This document shows, one piece after another, positions 29,338-40,700 of a DNA stretch of 64,000 nt; the stretch's first letter is position 1, and the number at the start of each line of letters is the position of its first letter. Made by a program: the position numbers and the translations under genes. The stretch is from assembly GCA_905178155.1 (NCBI GenBank), contig CAJINV010000003.1, forward strand, positions 7,063,612-7,127,611. The letters run 5' to 3'. The notes below the pieces were generated by a model. The model searched no databases, was not told the DNA's origin, and worked only from the letters and a program-made list of their open reading frames with translations. Origin of the DNA: Amoebophrya sp. A120 (taxonomy: Eukaryota > Sar > Dinophyceae > Syndiniales > Amoebophryaceae).

Positions 29338-31695
29338 TTATCCGTTTTTGTCGACGCTTTCATCTGCATCGCCAGAAAAAACTGTTTCGCCACGATTCTG
29401 TTTCGCGAGTACTGGAGTCCGGCAGAGCAGGGAAAAAAACTCGCTAGTGGTTTGTACGTTCGCCGGACGAACGCCTTTCGTTTCAACCCCGTCCTTGAAA
29501 TGGGGCCCGAGAAGATACGCGGTCAAACCCGTCTTTGGATCCTGGTTATGGTCGCACACGAACGGGAAGACTAAAAAGGGGCAGTCATAAATCTTGACTC
29601 CCGGCCGCAGTCGCGGTTTACACTTGTTTCTGGTCGTCAAATTGTCGGACAATGAGGCCGAGCCCGAGGCCATCAGTGTCTCTGCACGACCATGATCTTT
29701 TTCCCGGCACTCGTCGCGTCCAGCCTCTGTGGAGACGAGAAACCTTGGATCCGTGCCGTATTCTTCGGCGTGGTCGATCATGTAGGCGGTACTCAATCCC
29801 GCGTACCGCAGGGCAGCACGAACTAAGGGTAGGCTGACAGTGTCAATGTAGCGCTGGTAATCCTCCATTGAAGAGCCGACGTATAGCATCGGAACATCGA
29901 AGGTTTTCTCCGAGTAGACGCCTGGACTTACAGCCTCGCGATTAACAGAGATAAACACCTTTTCCAGTAGATCCGTGCTGCTCAACATGGCGCGCAACTT
30001 GTGGTATACAATCCATGCTCCCGCGGCGTGATTCCTCTCTATCATTGCCTTCCTTTGGCCTGGTATGGATGTGTCAGAGTTGAAATCGACAAAGTTGAAG
30101 TAATGTGTCATGCATAGAATGGATGCCAGCCCCAGTTGGAACCCAGTTTCCAAGTGGTGCAAGACAAATTTCGGTGGTCCCTAAGTCCACTCTTTCATGC
30201 TGTTTAGGCAAAGAGGACTGATTTTCTCATGCTACTTTAGCAGCTCGAGCTCTAACCCCAGACAGGCTTCAATTCGGCTTCACTTGCCTGCTTTGCAACG
30301 CACGTGCCTCGGGTCATGCATTTTATGCATTACAAATTTTTTCAACTTTGACGATTTCAAACCTGACGCTTCCATACCTGGCGTTGCGGAGTCCCAGCAG
30401 AAGAAGTACTCGGGGCCATTTTCTTGCTGGGATGTTGCCGGGACAGCTCTGTTCTTGTGTTGCTCTTTGTGTTGACCAGCACCATGATGTCGTGTCCCGT
30501 CTCTGCGCGGCCCGCGGCCTTTTGCTTCTTTCGCTCCTGGTGGAGGTTGATGTTCCAGCGCTGGTGCGCGTTTTTTGCGCGGCCTTCGCCTGCGGGGCTG
30601 AAGTTCTGTGGCTTTGATATTAGCATTTTCAGTTTCCTCCCGGATCTGATCATCCCTTGGAGTTGTGAGACCGGGCGAAGCGCAATCAACTTCGATTGCG
30701 AGTAGAGTGCAATTAGATCGCTGCTCCCGTTCATCTTTATATTCAACGACTGGTGGAGCTGGTGCTGGTGGGGGCGGCAAATTTATGGCCGACGAACAAG
30801 AAGACACGTCATTAGCTTGCATCGTCCCGGAAGACGTTATACCGTGCTCCTGTTGAGCTTGTCCACCTAGAAGCTCGTTCCTAGCATGCAGGTTTCTTCT
30901 TGTAAGAAGTAGACGGAGGCGTTGTCTGATCAAGTCGTCTTCCTCTACCGGGTCTTCCGATCTGTCGACAACTTCGAAGTAGCTCGGGCCATCTTTTCCA
31001 CCTCGGTCCTCGCCAACTTCGACTCTCTCGCTCACCAGGATGTGAAGATTTCTTGCATCTTCACCTGCAACGGCATCGACAAGCTGCGGAGCATAATCTT
31101 CCTCCAGGGCACTCGTCGCGTCTTGCTGTCCCACTACTAGCTGCTGCAGATGCACAGAGGCAGTTGTTGAAGAATCGAAGTTGGAGCTTAAAGCTGCTGG
31201 TGGGTCGTCGCATGTCTTTTCCATCGTAGTTACTGTGGCTTCGGAGCTGCTTCGCATGCACATGGTTGTACTAGTGGATCTCGATGTCCTCTCGGATCTT
31301 TCCGGCACGCAGGACGCAGCGCGAGTAAAAGAAGTCTCCACAGACTTCTGTGACTCCAGGTCCTCGGCGCCGTAGAAGTGCGTCTGCATCTGGTGCTGGT
31401 CTGGTGATACAACCATCCGCCCCGAACTTGTAAAATTTTGTTCCGAATACGGGTGCTGGGGGTCGGACGGATCTTGCCTCGGATGAGTTTCAGGCTCTGC
31501 TTCTCGTGCTCGTGCAGCTGCTGGAACTTCCTGTTTATTTTGCAGGTCACCGGAAGTTGCCGCACTCGCGCCGAGGTTGCGGTTGGCTTCCTTGGAATTG
31601 AAATCTCTTCCGTGCTGGTTGCCGACGCCTTGTATCCAAAAAAAAGGTGTGCTAGTAGTGTACAGCTGCAGCTCGAAAGAACGACCCTGCACCAC
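29338..31695 (-). CDS. unknown protein interrupted by an introner
   Basis: Two long open segments (31695-30382 and 30063-29338) join exactly when the element at 30064-30376 is removed: ..YFFCWDSATPG then QRKAMIERNHAAG... The first part (~440 codons) is low-complexity and charged: Ser/Glu-rich, a PPPPAPAPP run, a basic patch RRRRPRKKR (nuclear-signal-like). The C-terminal ~240 residues look globular, with LRYAGLSTAYMIDHAEEYGT and YDCPFLVFPFVCDHNQDPKT. I do not recognise the fold. No ATG at the segment start is certain, and upstream exons (31749-35873) may belong to the same gene. Confidence 0.6.
30064..30376 (-). mobile_element. introner-type intron, family 1 (313 bp)
   Basis: Same family as 26823-27132 but in opposite orientation. 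TIR TATGGATGTGTCAG / complement of TATGGAAGCGTCAG. Exact 5-bp TSD CCTGG at 30059-30063 and 30377-30381. Here the TSD supplies the bases for a GT..AG border (GTATGG ... ATACCAG), so canonical splicing also works. Confidence 0.85.
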
Positions 31696-31748
31696 CAGGA
31701 ATGCCCTATCGCTAATAATATCAGCAATTCCAATTACACATCAGTTTG

Positions 31749-32564
31749 TTAGCCGGCAGAACACGACTCAGGAGATGAAGCGAGACTATTTAAAAGCCTT
31801 GCCCATTCCAACACAAGAAGGAGCACAAGAACTACACAATCAACCCACACCATACGAGTACAAGGTTCAGAGGACGAGAGGGAAGAGCTCAACACCCAGA
31901 CCACGACAGTACAGGTGGATCGAAGTACAGAAGCGCACTGCAGAGCATGCAAGACTGAGACAGTCGCCTGAAGCTTGTATGTCGTGCCAGTGTCTCCACC
32001 AGAAATAAACCAAGATTGATATATATAAAGTAAGTCTTCTTTTTCATGACAAGTGACTTCAGTCACAGGCACACGCACTAGGTAGCTTCCCTGATGCTCA
32101 TCCTTGGTTCTTGTCATGATCATGCAACGATGCTGCCAGTCGCAGTCCCAATCCACGAACGTTCTCACACCAACACACTTGTTTGCATTTTCTGCGATAC
32201 AACCTGGCTCTATTTGCTTTCGTCCTGCTTGTTTTTCGACGAATTCTTCCTTTCTCGTACTTCTTCCATCGGCAAGCGTTCGCACGCAGATTGTCGGGGT
32301 TTTCTTGTTGCGATACCTCCACTGAGGGGCTCGTCCAAGGGTAAAATTGTAATACAGATCTGCCATTGTCGTATTTTCGTCTGATTGGCAGAGTCGCATC
32401 AGCCAGGCAGTCCATATTGCACCACCTCGGTCCCACACCATTTCGGTTGCGTATTGTGGAGGAGGGTCGTGGACAGCCGACAGAAAAACGGCATCCAGAT
32501 GAAAAAATCCTTCACAAAGGAAAGCACGACTGTCCGACGCGGCTACAAGAACCACAGCAACCAA
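31749..32564 (-). CDS. probable coding exon(s), unknown
   Basis: Open for 271 codons. The upstream part (HDPPPQYATEMVWDRGGAIW, MADLYYNFTLG) has protein-like composition and meets a good donor (G|GTATCG, intron side 32311-32316). The downstream part (FVDWDCDWQHRCMIMTRTKD) is less certain. It lies between other minus-strand coding segments, so it is likely an exon of the same large gene. Function unknown. Confidence 0.4.
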   Translation of the reverse strand: MVAVVLVAASDSRAFLCEGFFHLDAVFLSAVHDPPPQYATEMVWDRGGAIWTAWLMRLCQSDENTTMADLYYNFTLGRAPQWRYRNKKTPTICVRTLADGRSTRKEEFVEKQAGRKQIEPGCIAENANKCVGVRTFVDWDCDWQHRCMIMTRTKDEHQGSYLVRVPVTEVTCHEKEDLLYIYQSWFISGGDTGTTYKLQATVSVLHALQCASVLRSTCTVVVWVLSSSLSSSEPCTRMVWVDCVVLVLLLVLEWARLLNSLASSPESCSAG

Positions 32565-32695
32565 GAAGTAGCTGCTGGTGTATTGGTCTATCAGAACTGC
32601 CGTCGCATTAGTGAGAGTGACGTTTCTCTACTGCCTCTGTAGTCTTATTTGCAGCACTAGCACATACCAAAAAAAGCCATGCAACATTTCGTCGG

Positions 32696-33515
32696 TCAGT
32701 CTTTGTGGAAGTGGAGGTCTTTCTTTGCATACTGGCGATGAAGCTTGTAGTTGTACCGGATCGAGATTGTAGATGCACTCGCGGACCGACTGCGCCGCTG
32801 CAGACGGAGCAAACGAGAACGAGATGAGCGAGGACTACTGCTCGACGTCGCTTCCCCGCGGCTCGTGTCGTCTTCACCTTCTTGACACGCAGTTGTTGTA
32901 TCTTCCTCCCCTACAACAGGGCTACAACTCTGGTTGTTGTTAGTACCGTGAAGCTGAAGGCTACCTCCGTTGATGGCGGTGTAGTTCGCGCAACTTCCAC
33001 TTTTTCGGGTCAATAATGCCTCGTCCTCGTGACGGTCCTCGATATGATGGTCCACCTCCGCCGCCGCCATTTGTGACCCCAGTCTTTCCATTTCTCGTTG
33101 TTCTTCTGAAGATGTTCTACCTCTCCTCCTGCATTCTTCAATTGCAAACAAGGAGTGTTGTTGACGAGATGGTGCAGGCACTTCTACACCTGTACGCAGT
33201 CGTTTACTATTTCCTGTGCGCAGTCCTTTATCTCTGTTTTTCGGTTGCAGCACCAGAAGGCCGTCCGGCGATGCCGTCATTTCGACGACACCTGCGGCGA
33301 CATCGGGGGCTGGCGCAAAAAGGCTGCTGCGGTGCCCGCGAGGGCCCGAGTGGCGCAGGGTGTCCATACTTGACATAGGTCCCTGGCGTTTCCGAAAGGA
33401 CATGCTGACGCGGTTCTGGGTGATGTACCGGCACACAACTTCTCCGTTCTTCTCAGACACGAGTTGCCAACGCTGCCGGTCAACGAGCCCCGGAGTCAAG
33501 ATGAAAAAAGCAGTA
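32696..33515 (-). CDS. probable coding exon, unknown, Ser/Arg-rich
   Basis: The open segment begins after an in-frame TGA. It carries DRQRWQLVSEKNGEVVCRYI, a small structured stretch, followed by ~190 residues of charged low-complexity sequence ending in an SRSRLLRLQRRSRSASAST Arg/Ser tract. A donor G|GTACAAC near the end fits an exon border. No family assigned. It resembles a linker region of a large regulatory or RNA-binding protein, but that is a guess. Confidence 0.45.
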
Positions 33516-33532
33516 GCACCAGCGTGCCTCTC

Positions 33533-34510
33533 TCATCCGTCCGTCGCGGTGCGACAATGATTATCATGCGAAATCTTGAGGTCCTCCGGAGATATCAAAG
33601 TTGCGGCCTCATCATGATGCTGCGGACCTGGGTCGACATCTTCCTGCCTGCCTACTTCGACTTCTTCGTTGACAGTGACTGAAGAGGTCGAAGAAGTAGC
33701 AGAAGCAGCAGACTGTGTTCTTGTTCGTGCTGTGCTAGTGGCGTCGCCAGTCGTAGTTGTGGAGGTACACAAACTTCTTTTCGCTGCGGACGAGGAGGGG
33801 CTAGTCCTTGTTCCCGTACTACAATGGTCTTGCTCGTCGTTCTCCTCAACCTCACATAATCCGCGCTCCCGCGGCGGCCCTTGCGGCAGCGCATTATCGA
33901 CGGTGGGAGATCGACGAGATCCTGTGTCGAGTCGTGCAGCCGTTGAATCGTCGCTAGCGGACGACGAGATCGCAGCCGATGGCTTGTTGACGGACATCGA
34001 CAACGCGCGAGGTTGTGCTTCTTGGGCAGTGCGGGTGGTCCTAGCGGTCGTGTTTTCATCGCCGGGACCGAGAGGTCCTCGTCCACTTGTTCTACTACCT
34101 CCATCGCACATCAGGCCCAGTCTTCTGCCAGCACCGCCGCCACCCGCGAGACAGGTGAAACTGGTCGACGAGGGCTTCTCGGTAATGGTGGAGCTATCAA
34201 GTGCTGGATCAACAACGTGATGAAGATGCTCTTGCTCGCCAGGAGGCGGTTGGAGGACGCTTCTGTTGTCAATGTGGAACTCCGGGGGGTGCACAAGCGG
34301 CTCAACATAGTCGGCGGCGACCCGAGTAACAGGATTTGTGTTTGGACCTCGTAGCGCATATACAGTCCTTTCTGCGGCACGCCGCGCCTCAATTTTCGTC
34401 TTGTGCCACCGCACATCAGTGACAAAAAACGCAGGAAGCTCGTCGGCAGGAAGATCCCCGTATTTTATCTCGGTCTCCTTCGAAGCAGGCGGCGCACTGC
34501 TGATGCAGTT
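33533..34510 (-). CDS. probable coding exon, unknown
   Basis: The coding frame extends upstream of the first Met to an acceptor near 34510 (reads SAPPASKETEIKYGDLPADE). The N-terminal ~90 residues (FFVTDVRWHKTKIEARRAAE, NPVTRVAADYVEPLVHPPEF) look globular. The rest is Ser/Thr/Asp low-complexity. Family not recognised. Probably the same gene as its neighbours. Confidence 0.5.
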   Translation of the reverse strand, partial: NCISSAPPASKETEIKYGDLPADELPAFFVTDVRWHKTKIEARRAAERTVYALRGPNTNPVTRVAADYVEPLVHPPEFHIDNRSVLQPPPGEQEHLHHVVDPALDSSTITEKPSSTSFTCLAGGGGAGRRLGLMCDGGSRTSGRGPLGPGDENTTARTTRTAQEAQPRALSMSVNKPSAAISSSASDDSTAARLDTGSRRSPTVDNALPQGPPRERGLCEVEENDEQDHCSTGTRTSPSSSAAKRSLCTSTTTTGDATSTARTRTQSAASATSSTSSVTVNEEVEVGRQEDVDPGPQHHDEAATLISPEDLKISHDNHCRTATDG

Positions 34511-34699
34511 GTAAGATCATGTGTAAAAACCTCCTCCCCACCCCATCTTCAGAGTTGTCATGCACCAGACATGCATCATCTACACGGACAGAAACATTAA
34601 ATGCAAACGCGCATCCCAACCAACATGAGAAGCATTTGTAGCTAGCGCTTTGGCATTTTTTCATTTGTAAATGCTGTAAGCAGGATAAGATCAAATAGG

Positions 34700-34747
34700 A
34701 ACCCTAAAACAAAACCCAGCAAACCCTTTAAACCCTCTAAACCCTCT
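34700..34747. repeat. interstitial telomere-like repeats
   Basis: Degenerate CCCTAAA/CCCTTTAAA/CCCTCTAAA words (about six) in ~48 bp. The plant- and alveolate-type telomere unit is TTTAGGG. It lies in the presumed intron between 34510 and ~35000. Confidence 0.5.
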
Positions 34748-34910
34748 CGACGTCGGGTCGGAACAGGGACTGATCAGCGGGGGAAGAAGCTGTGGACAGG
34801 ATAAGAATATGGCTCGCTTCGTAATGGGGCTCTACTTGTCCTTGCTATTTACATTTGCAGTACAATACCAGATGAAGAAAGTTGTCAAAGGTCCTGGAAG
34901 ATAGATCCCA

Positions 34911-35873
34911 TCAAAGCTCCTGCATCTTTCTCTTTGTTGCAAAATTCCCATTTTGACTCTGGGGAGGAGGTCGTGGGGACGTTTTATTTACACAGGATAA
35001 GCTGTCCATGACGTTCTTGTTCGTACCATGTTGGATGGTCCTCGTCGTGGACACATGCACCAACATAGCGCAGGGAATCTGTTCCCGAAGGGACTTAGAG
35101 AAATCCGCCTGCATCTTCGAGGGTCGTGAATCTGGTGCTGGTGGTGCGACTACAGCTACTTCATCGGGGCCTGCCGATGTAGTCGTGTGCCAGCTCCTGG
35201 TCGTCGTGGTGCAGGAGCTTGACGATGATCCTGTGGGCAACGCCGGCTCGGCACCAGGGGAGGAGCTGGAGAGATGAAGAGCAGATCCATAGGTAGGGGC
35301 ATGATGATCATCGACCACGTCGGCCTCGAAAAGAAATTTCACTGTATGCTCAGCTGCAAAGGAGCAGCTTTCGGAAAGCGAAACTAGATCTTCCATTTTC
35401 TTCTCCACCGCGGATGCTACAACAGAACTCGAGGAATACGACGGCGTCGACGAAAAAAGCTTCTTGTGAGCGGCACACTCGCACGGTTGCACGAAACCCG
35501 TATGCTTCCCACGCATGGTGGTCAGCTGCAAGCAGCACGCCGATAAAAAGGATGTCGACGGCTCCGAGGTCTTGGTACTCTCACTACAGCTGACAGATGC
35601 CGTCGCACATATGTTGCCTTCGTCCCGTGTATAGACCAGAGGGCTGCTTCTGAAGCCGCGGAGGGTAACCACTCGGCACAGTTGTGGAAAAACCTGGAGC
35701 ACCAGCTTGGCGAAGTCATCCTTCACTGGAATAGGCAGGTCATGCACAATGACATTGTGCCTCGTGGTCGTGAGGCTGCGCGGCTCTTCGGAGCCTTGTC
35801 CTTGATTCAGAGCCATTCTCGAGGACGCTGCTCCGCTTGCAATCGCCGGAGCCATAGCGCTAATGTAGTTCAA
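34911..35873 (-). CDS. probable N-terminal exon, possible divergent RRM
   Basis: ATG at 35871-35873 (MNYISAMAPAIASG). The segment NVIVHDLPIPVKDDFAKLVL then QVFPQLCRVVTLRG loosely resembles the first strand and helix of an RNA-recognition motif; no RNP1 is clear. The remainder is Ser/Thr-rich low complexity (SSSSSCTTTT). A donor TGT|GTAAATAA near 35001 would join it to the 34510 exon. Function unknown. Confidence 0.4.
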   Translation of the reverse strand: MNYISAMAPAIASGAASSRMALNQGQGSEEPRSLTTTRHNVIVHDLPIPVKDDFAKLVLQVFPQLCRVVTLRGFRSSPLVYTRDEGNICATASVSCSESTKTSEPSTSFLSACCLQLTTMRGKHTGFVQPCECAAHKKLFSSTPSYSSSSVVASAVEKKMEDLVSLSESCSFAAEHTVKFLFEADVVDDHHAPTYGSALHLSSSSPGAEPALPTGSSSSSCTTTTRSWHTTTSAGPDEVAVVAPPAPDSRPSKMQADFSKSLREQIPCAMLVHVSTTRTIQHGTNKNVMDSLSCVNKTSPRPPPQSQNGNFATKRKMQEL

Positions 35874-35942
35874 TCGCCAGAGCCGGAGCGCTTGAGCACG
35901 GAAGCCTGTGGCAATATTGGTAGTGGCGCGCTACTTGCTTAG

Positions 35943-37795
35943 TATTTTACATACGTCATGATCTGTTCATTACTTCTTTCCAGTCGCCGTAGTTACATAC
36001 AAAAATCATATAAATAAGCTGCGGGTGAGCGACTCTTTCGTGGTACTAGGAGAAACAGAAATACAACAATAATTACAAACTCGGCTATGGCAATAGCCAA
36101 ATATCGCGTATATCGTTCAAATAGAAATACGAAGTTCGAGCTGTAGCTAGACTCCGGCCTTGCTTTAGTATCAATAACACACTCACGCTGACAAAAATAT
36201 GATCTGCGCAAAAATGTTAAATACGCAGACAAAAACCAAATCTTCGAGCATTGAGATTGACCTTGACGTGCCTGCTGCTGGACGACATGATCTTCAGAGA
36301 GATAGACATAGTTGTAGATCCAATTCGCTACGCGACGGTATCTTTGCATATTTCTTTATCGTGCTGAAGGCTACTTCAAAAGACTATGAGTATGATCTTG
36401 GATAGCTTGGCAAACGCGAAAAAAATGGCAAACAGGTGCAACTGCTCGGCTCTCATACAAAATTAGAACCGGCGGCTTTGCAGATGTTGATGATCGCAGG
36501 CATGTGATTACGTAGTGCAAGTGCTGCTGCTGCTGGAGGTCAGGTCGTGGTCCTGCTCCTGTTTCATCAAGGCTCTTCATTAGCAAACTTTTTTGTACAA
36601 GAGTCATGATCATGATCGTTCTGTGGCTCTACTACTACTTCTTTTTGATCTTTATATCTTATGGTCACTGTGTGTCAGCGTGTTCTTTCCCGATGATTCA
36701 CATGTATCGATATGATGTTGATATTGGCATGACAATCTCTGACTGTGTCGATCACTTCTAGGCTTGCCCTCATGTACCTACTTATACCTTATCCTAATCA
36801 GTCTGCATTTTCTTGATAAAATTGATTGCTTGCGACGCTTCTAGTTTTGCCGTGTGTAGCCGCAATTGTGGCGCAAGGCCTAGTACCGAACTAGCTACTA
36901 GGTCATTAAACCACAAAACATGACGGCGGTAAACAACACTTATGGATTTTTTTACGGACTACCATGGAATTTATTTGAGATGCATATTCATATTGGCATT
37001 ACAGAGGAAGCTGCCTTTGCATCAATCAGTATAACCTGCTCGAAGCTAATATGTACTCAGATCCTTCCAGAAGCTAGGCGAAAAGCAGAAGGCAGGCACG
37101 GACGAAACTCAAACTTCAAGTATAACAACTACAGCTTTGCCACTAAAAATCTGTTTTGTCAAATCATCTACTTTCCGACAAAAAAAACAAAAAATCGTAT
37201 AGCGTCATTCAGTGCGATTGGTTTACTTTTTTATTCATACTAAACTCGATTGATTTTATTGCGGTAACAATACAAATGAGCACGGTTGCGGTTCTCTTTT
37301 TACCATTTTCATCTTTCTAGACAACAACTTTTACTTTAAGGAATAACATCATTCTTTCGCTTCCTCTAGCTCGCGAAGGCGAAGGCAGAGCTCCAGCGAT
37401 CCTCCTCCTCGACGCTCTCGGACCACGTATCGTTTTTATTGGGACGAAGGGACAAACAACAAGAACTACTCCGCGCCTAATGAAAGTGGACAACTAGTAC
37501 ACGCCCCTCCGGTCATATGGATATGATTGTAGAATATCGTTGGTAAATTAACAGAGCTAGCAACGTCAAGTGTCCAGGTGGAGCTCCTCCATGATCAGGA
37601 GTTGTATCATGATGAATGATGCACACGGACACGTCCGAGGGGTTTGGGTTTGGCATAGGCATGGTCGCTCATAAGATGAATCAATAATTACTCTTGCGTA
37701 CTGTAGTCACGAGGACAACGCACACTCACACTGCGACATCAATATCAAAACCTAAGCATTTGTCCACAAATCAAATGAGCGGAGGGGAGTCGTGA
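35943..37795. other. intergenic, no gene recognised
   Basis: AT-rich, short ORFs only, none with a family motif. Confidence 0.4.
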
Positions 37796-40700
37796 TCAAC
37801 TAGTGTCATATGCCGACGTTCTCGAACGGTGATCATGGAAGCGGTCCGCGATCTGGAGCAACCTGCCAGGTCCGGCGGTTGTATCCTGTGGTCCGTGCGA
37901 CTTCTGATGGTCTTCGCGCGCCGCTAAAAACTGTTTCTTGCGATACTGCACGTTCGGAGTTATGGTGCGTGCGGTGGCAAACCGACTGGAAACAACGGCA
38001 CCACTTGGGAGATCCATGACAAAGATCCGCGAAGGAAGTTGTTGTTCCTGTTGTTGTGTATTTTTCGTGGATGAATCTGGTGCCGTCAGCTGAAAAGGAA
38101 AACTCCCAAGGACAAGCGCATCTTTCTGGAAAATCTCCTCGCGTGGTCCGACGGTATGCTTGGCTACTACGTCAACGTTGCTCCGCTCGTCCTCAATGAA
38201 GTAGTTCTCCTGCTGGTGGTGCCCGGTTCTTTCCCCTCGTGCTGCTGGTGGACGTCGAGCAGGAATCATTCTCTTTTCGACGAGCTTGCGACAGTACGCC
38301 CGCCATTGGCGCTTCCTGTGCGCAATGCGCAGCCTGCAGGAGTCGGGGAGGACCTCATGTGCGTAGCCGTTCAAACTAGCTTGTCCTTCCAGTGCAAACA
38401 CGACCAGCTCCGAGGGAAAAATCCTGCGCCTGCCGGTGGTCTCGAAAGGATGCGACGCACCGGTACCACAGCGACGAAACGGAAACGCAGTGGCCCCGAG
38501 GCCAATGGTTCTTCTCTTTTGTACCCACTGAACGTCGAGAATGCTACCGCTTCGGTCATCCAGAACGAAAACGGTCTCTAGCAGAGAAGAAGTCGGCACT
38601 GTTTTTGCTGTTGGTGCTCCTGCTGCTGCTGTGCCTCTACTAATACTGGGTGGTAGAGTCATTCCACTTTTGATATTTCCGGTCACTTCCTGGTCCTGGT
38701 CGAGCGATATATCTTCCATGCAACAAGATAAGGTGAACGACGGCGAGGAGGCTGCTTGGTCGTGTTTCATCCGAGTTGTAGCAGCACTACTAGTTGCACC
38801 TCCTCGACCAACACAATGCATGCTAGTACCTGCGAGCGCAGCTTTTCGTAGGGCTCTGGCGCGGAAGGCGGTAGATTTTTTTGTTTGCGCAACTGCAGTG
38901 GGTGCCCACATTCCCGCGAAGTCACGTACGTGGTACTGCTCGACGTCTGGACGCAGAAACGGAAGGTATCTCCGGCGGAACCCTTCCAGATAGGCTGCGC
39001 GTAGTTTTTCTTGCTGCGACCGAGCCCGACGGCTTGCTTGCTCGTCATGATCTAGTACATCTTCTTGTTCTTCATAATTGCAGACGGGAGCAGCACCAGC
39101 ACGAGGCGAACTATTCCTCCAGGTGGTTTTATTTTTTCGCGCATGGTCCAGGTCCTGTGCAAGGCCGGGGAGAATGCCCACGCGCCCGTCGACAGTAAGT
39201 GTCGGAATCGACGTCCCAGAAATATTCAACAGCATTGACGTCCTTCTTGCGATACTGATCTCATTGATGTTGTTGTGTTCTTTCCGAATGACGCTGTCCT
39301 TCGATGCGAGGGTAACGGCACCTCTGATATTTTGTTCCTGCGGTGATTGCAGGCAGCTCTGAAGGTGAATGCGCGTCCTCGTCAAAACATTTCTTGATGA
39401 TGATGCTGACGCCCACGACGGAGAAAGTTTTGCTCGGGACTGATTTTTCTGTTGAGCCAATTCCACCTGAAGCCTCGCATGATAATTGTACCTGCCAGCT
39501 CCTCGCAGTTGCATCTGCCGGAACGCCTTCTTCAGTTGTAACACACCGCGTTGCCGCTTTGCCCTGGATGTCGCCGAGATCAGTGAGAAGCTTTTGCACA
39601 GCTGCCCCTCTCCAAAAGTATTTGTATTGCTGTTGTCGAAAGCCGCGTTCTCGTCGTCGTTGCTCCTGCGGAGCGAGCTTATACGTCTTGTTCTTGAACA
39701 CGGCCGGAACAAAAAATTTCCTTGCTGCATCTTCTTCATTTGCACCTTTCCGGCCGTCGTGTTGTCTTTTACTTTTGCCATTTTCTCGCAACCTTTATCT
39801 TCTTCCGCTGCCGCCTTTTGTTCTTCTCGTAGAGATGACGATAAGGTCTCACCAGTAGAACTCTCATGTTGATGAGGACAACTAGAACTACAAGCAAGGT
39901 TGAGGCTTGCAAGCACCAGTTCCAACCTGCGGACTTCGCAGCTGATGGCGCCACGCACAGTTCCTCGGCTGTCCACTACTATGGCGCTACCTGCTGCCTT
40001 TGCCTTCTCGCTATCCAGATCCAACACGCCGTCGCCGGCTTGACCGGCGTTTGAAGGAGACACGACCTGCGATTTTTGCAGGGCACGGATGCGCCCCTCG
40101 AGAAAGCGCCGCTTCGCGTACTTAACCTCAAGAGCACCGGGCCCCGCCCGCCCCTGCAGCGGACAGATGATGTGACTGACGGGCACCGGACGGGTCACGA
40201 AGTGCATCCAGCTGTCCGCGTCGCAAAAAAAATGCTGCTGTGGTCGACGTGTTTGCCGCTGTTGATTTCGTTCTCGACCACCAGCTGTTGGCATTACAAT
40301 GCGGTGATCTAGTACTCCAGTCGGATCACGATCAGCTGCTTGATCGGTTGAAGCTGCGTCTGCGAGGTCCAGAAAAACAGCGCCGACACAAGGGCTTCGC
40401 AAGACCTGTGACGCGTCAGCAACATCCGCATTCAACGCCTGCGCCGCGCCGTCCATTGTCGGGATGATCGTGTTGTAGCTACGTGGACTATGTTCACGAC
40501 CGACAGAATTAGAAGCAAAACCGGCAGCCCGCATGGTGTGCGCAACACCGAACTCGTCCATAGCGACGCAGTACAGTGCTGGATCTTGTTCTACAAGTTC
40601 AAGAACACGAGGATGAGGGACCTCCTGCGTGCCTTGTTCAACTGCTTCCGTCGTCCCTGGACCTAGCCGTTCCGTGCTGCGGCGCCGCTCATCTTCCGTA

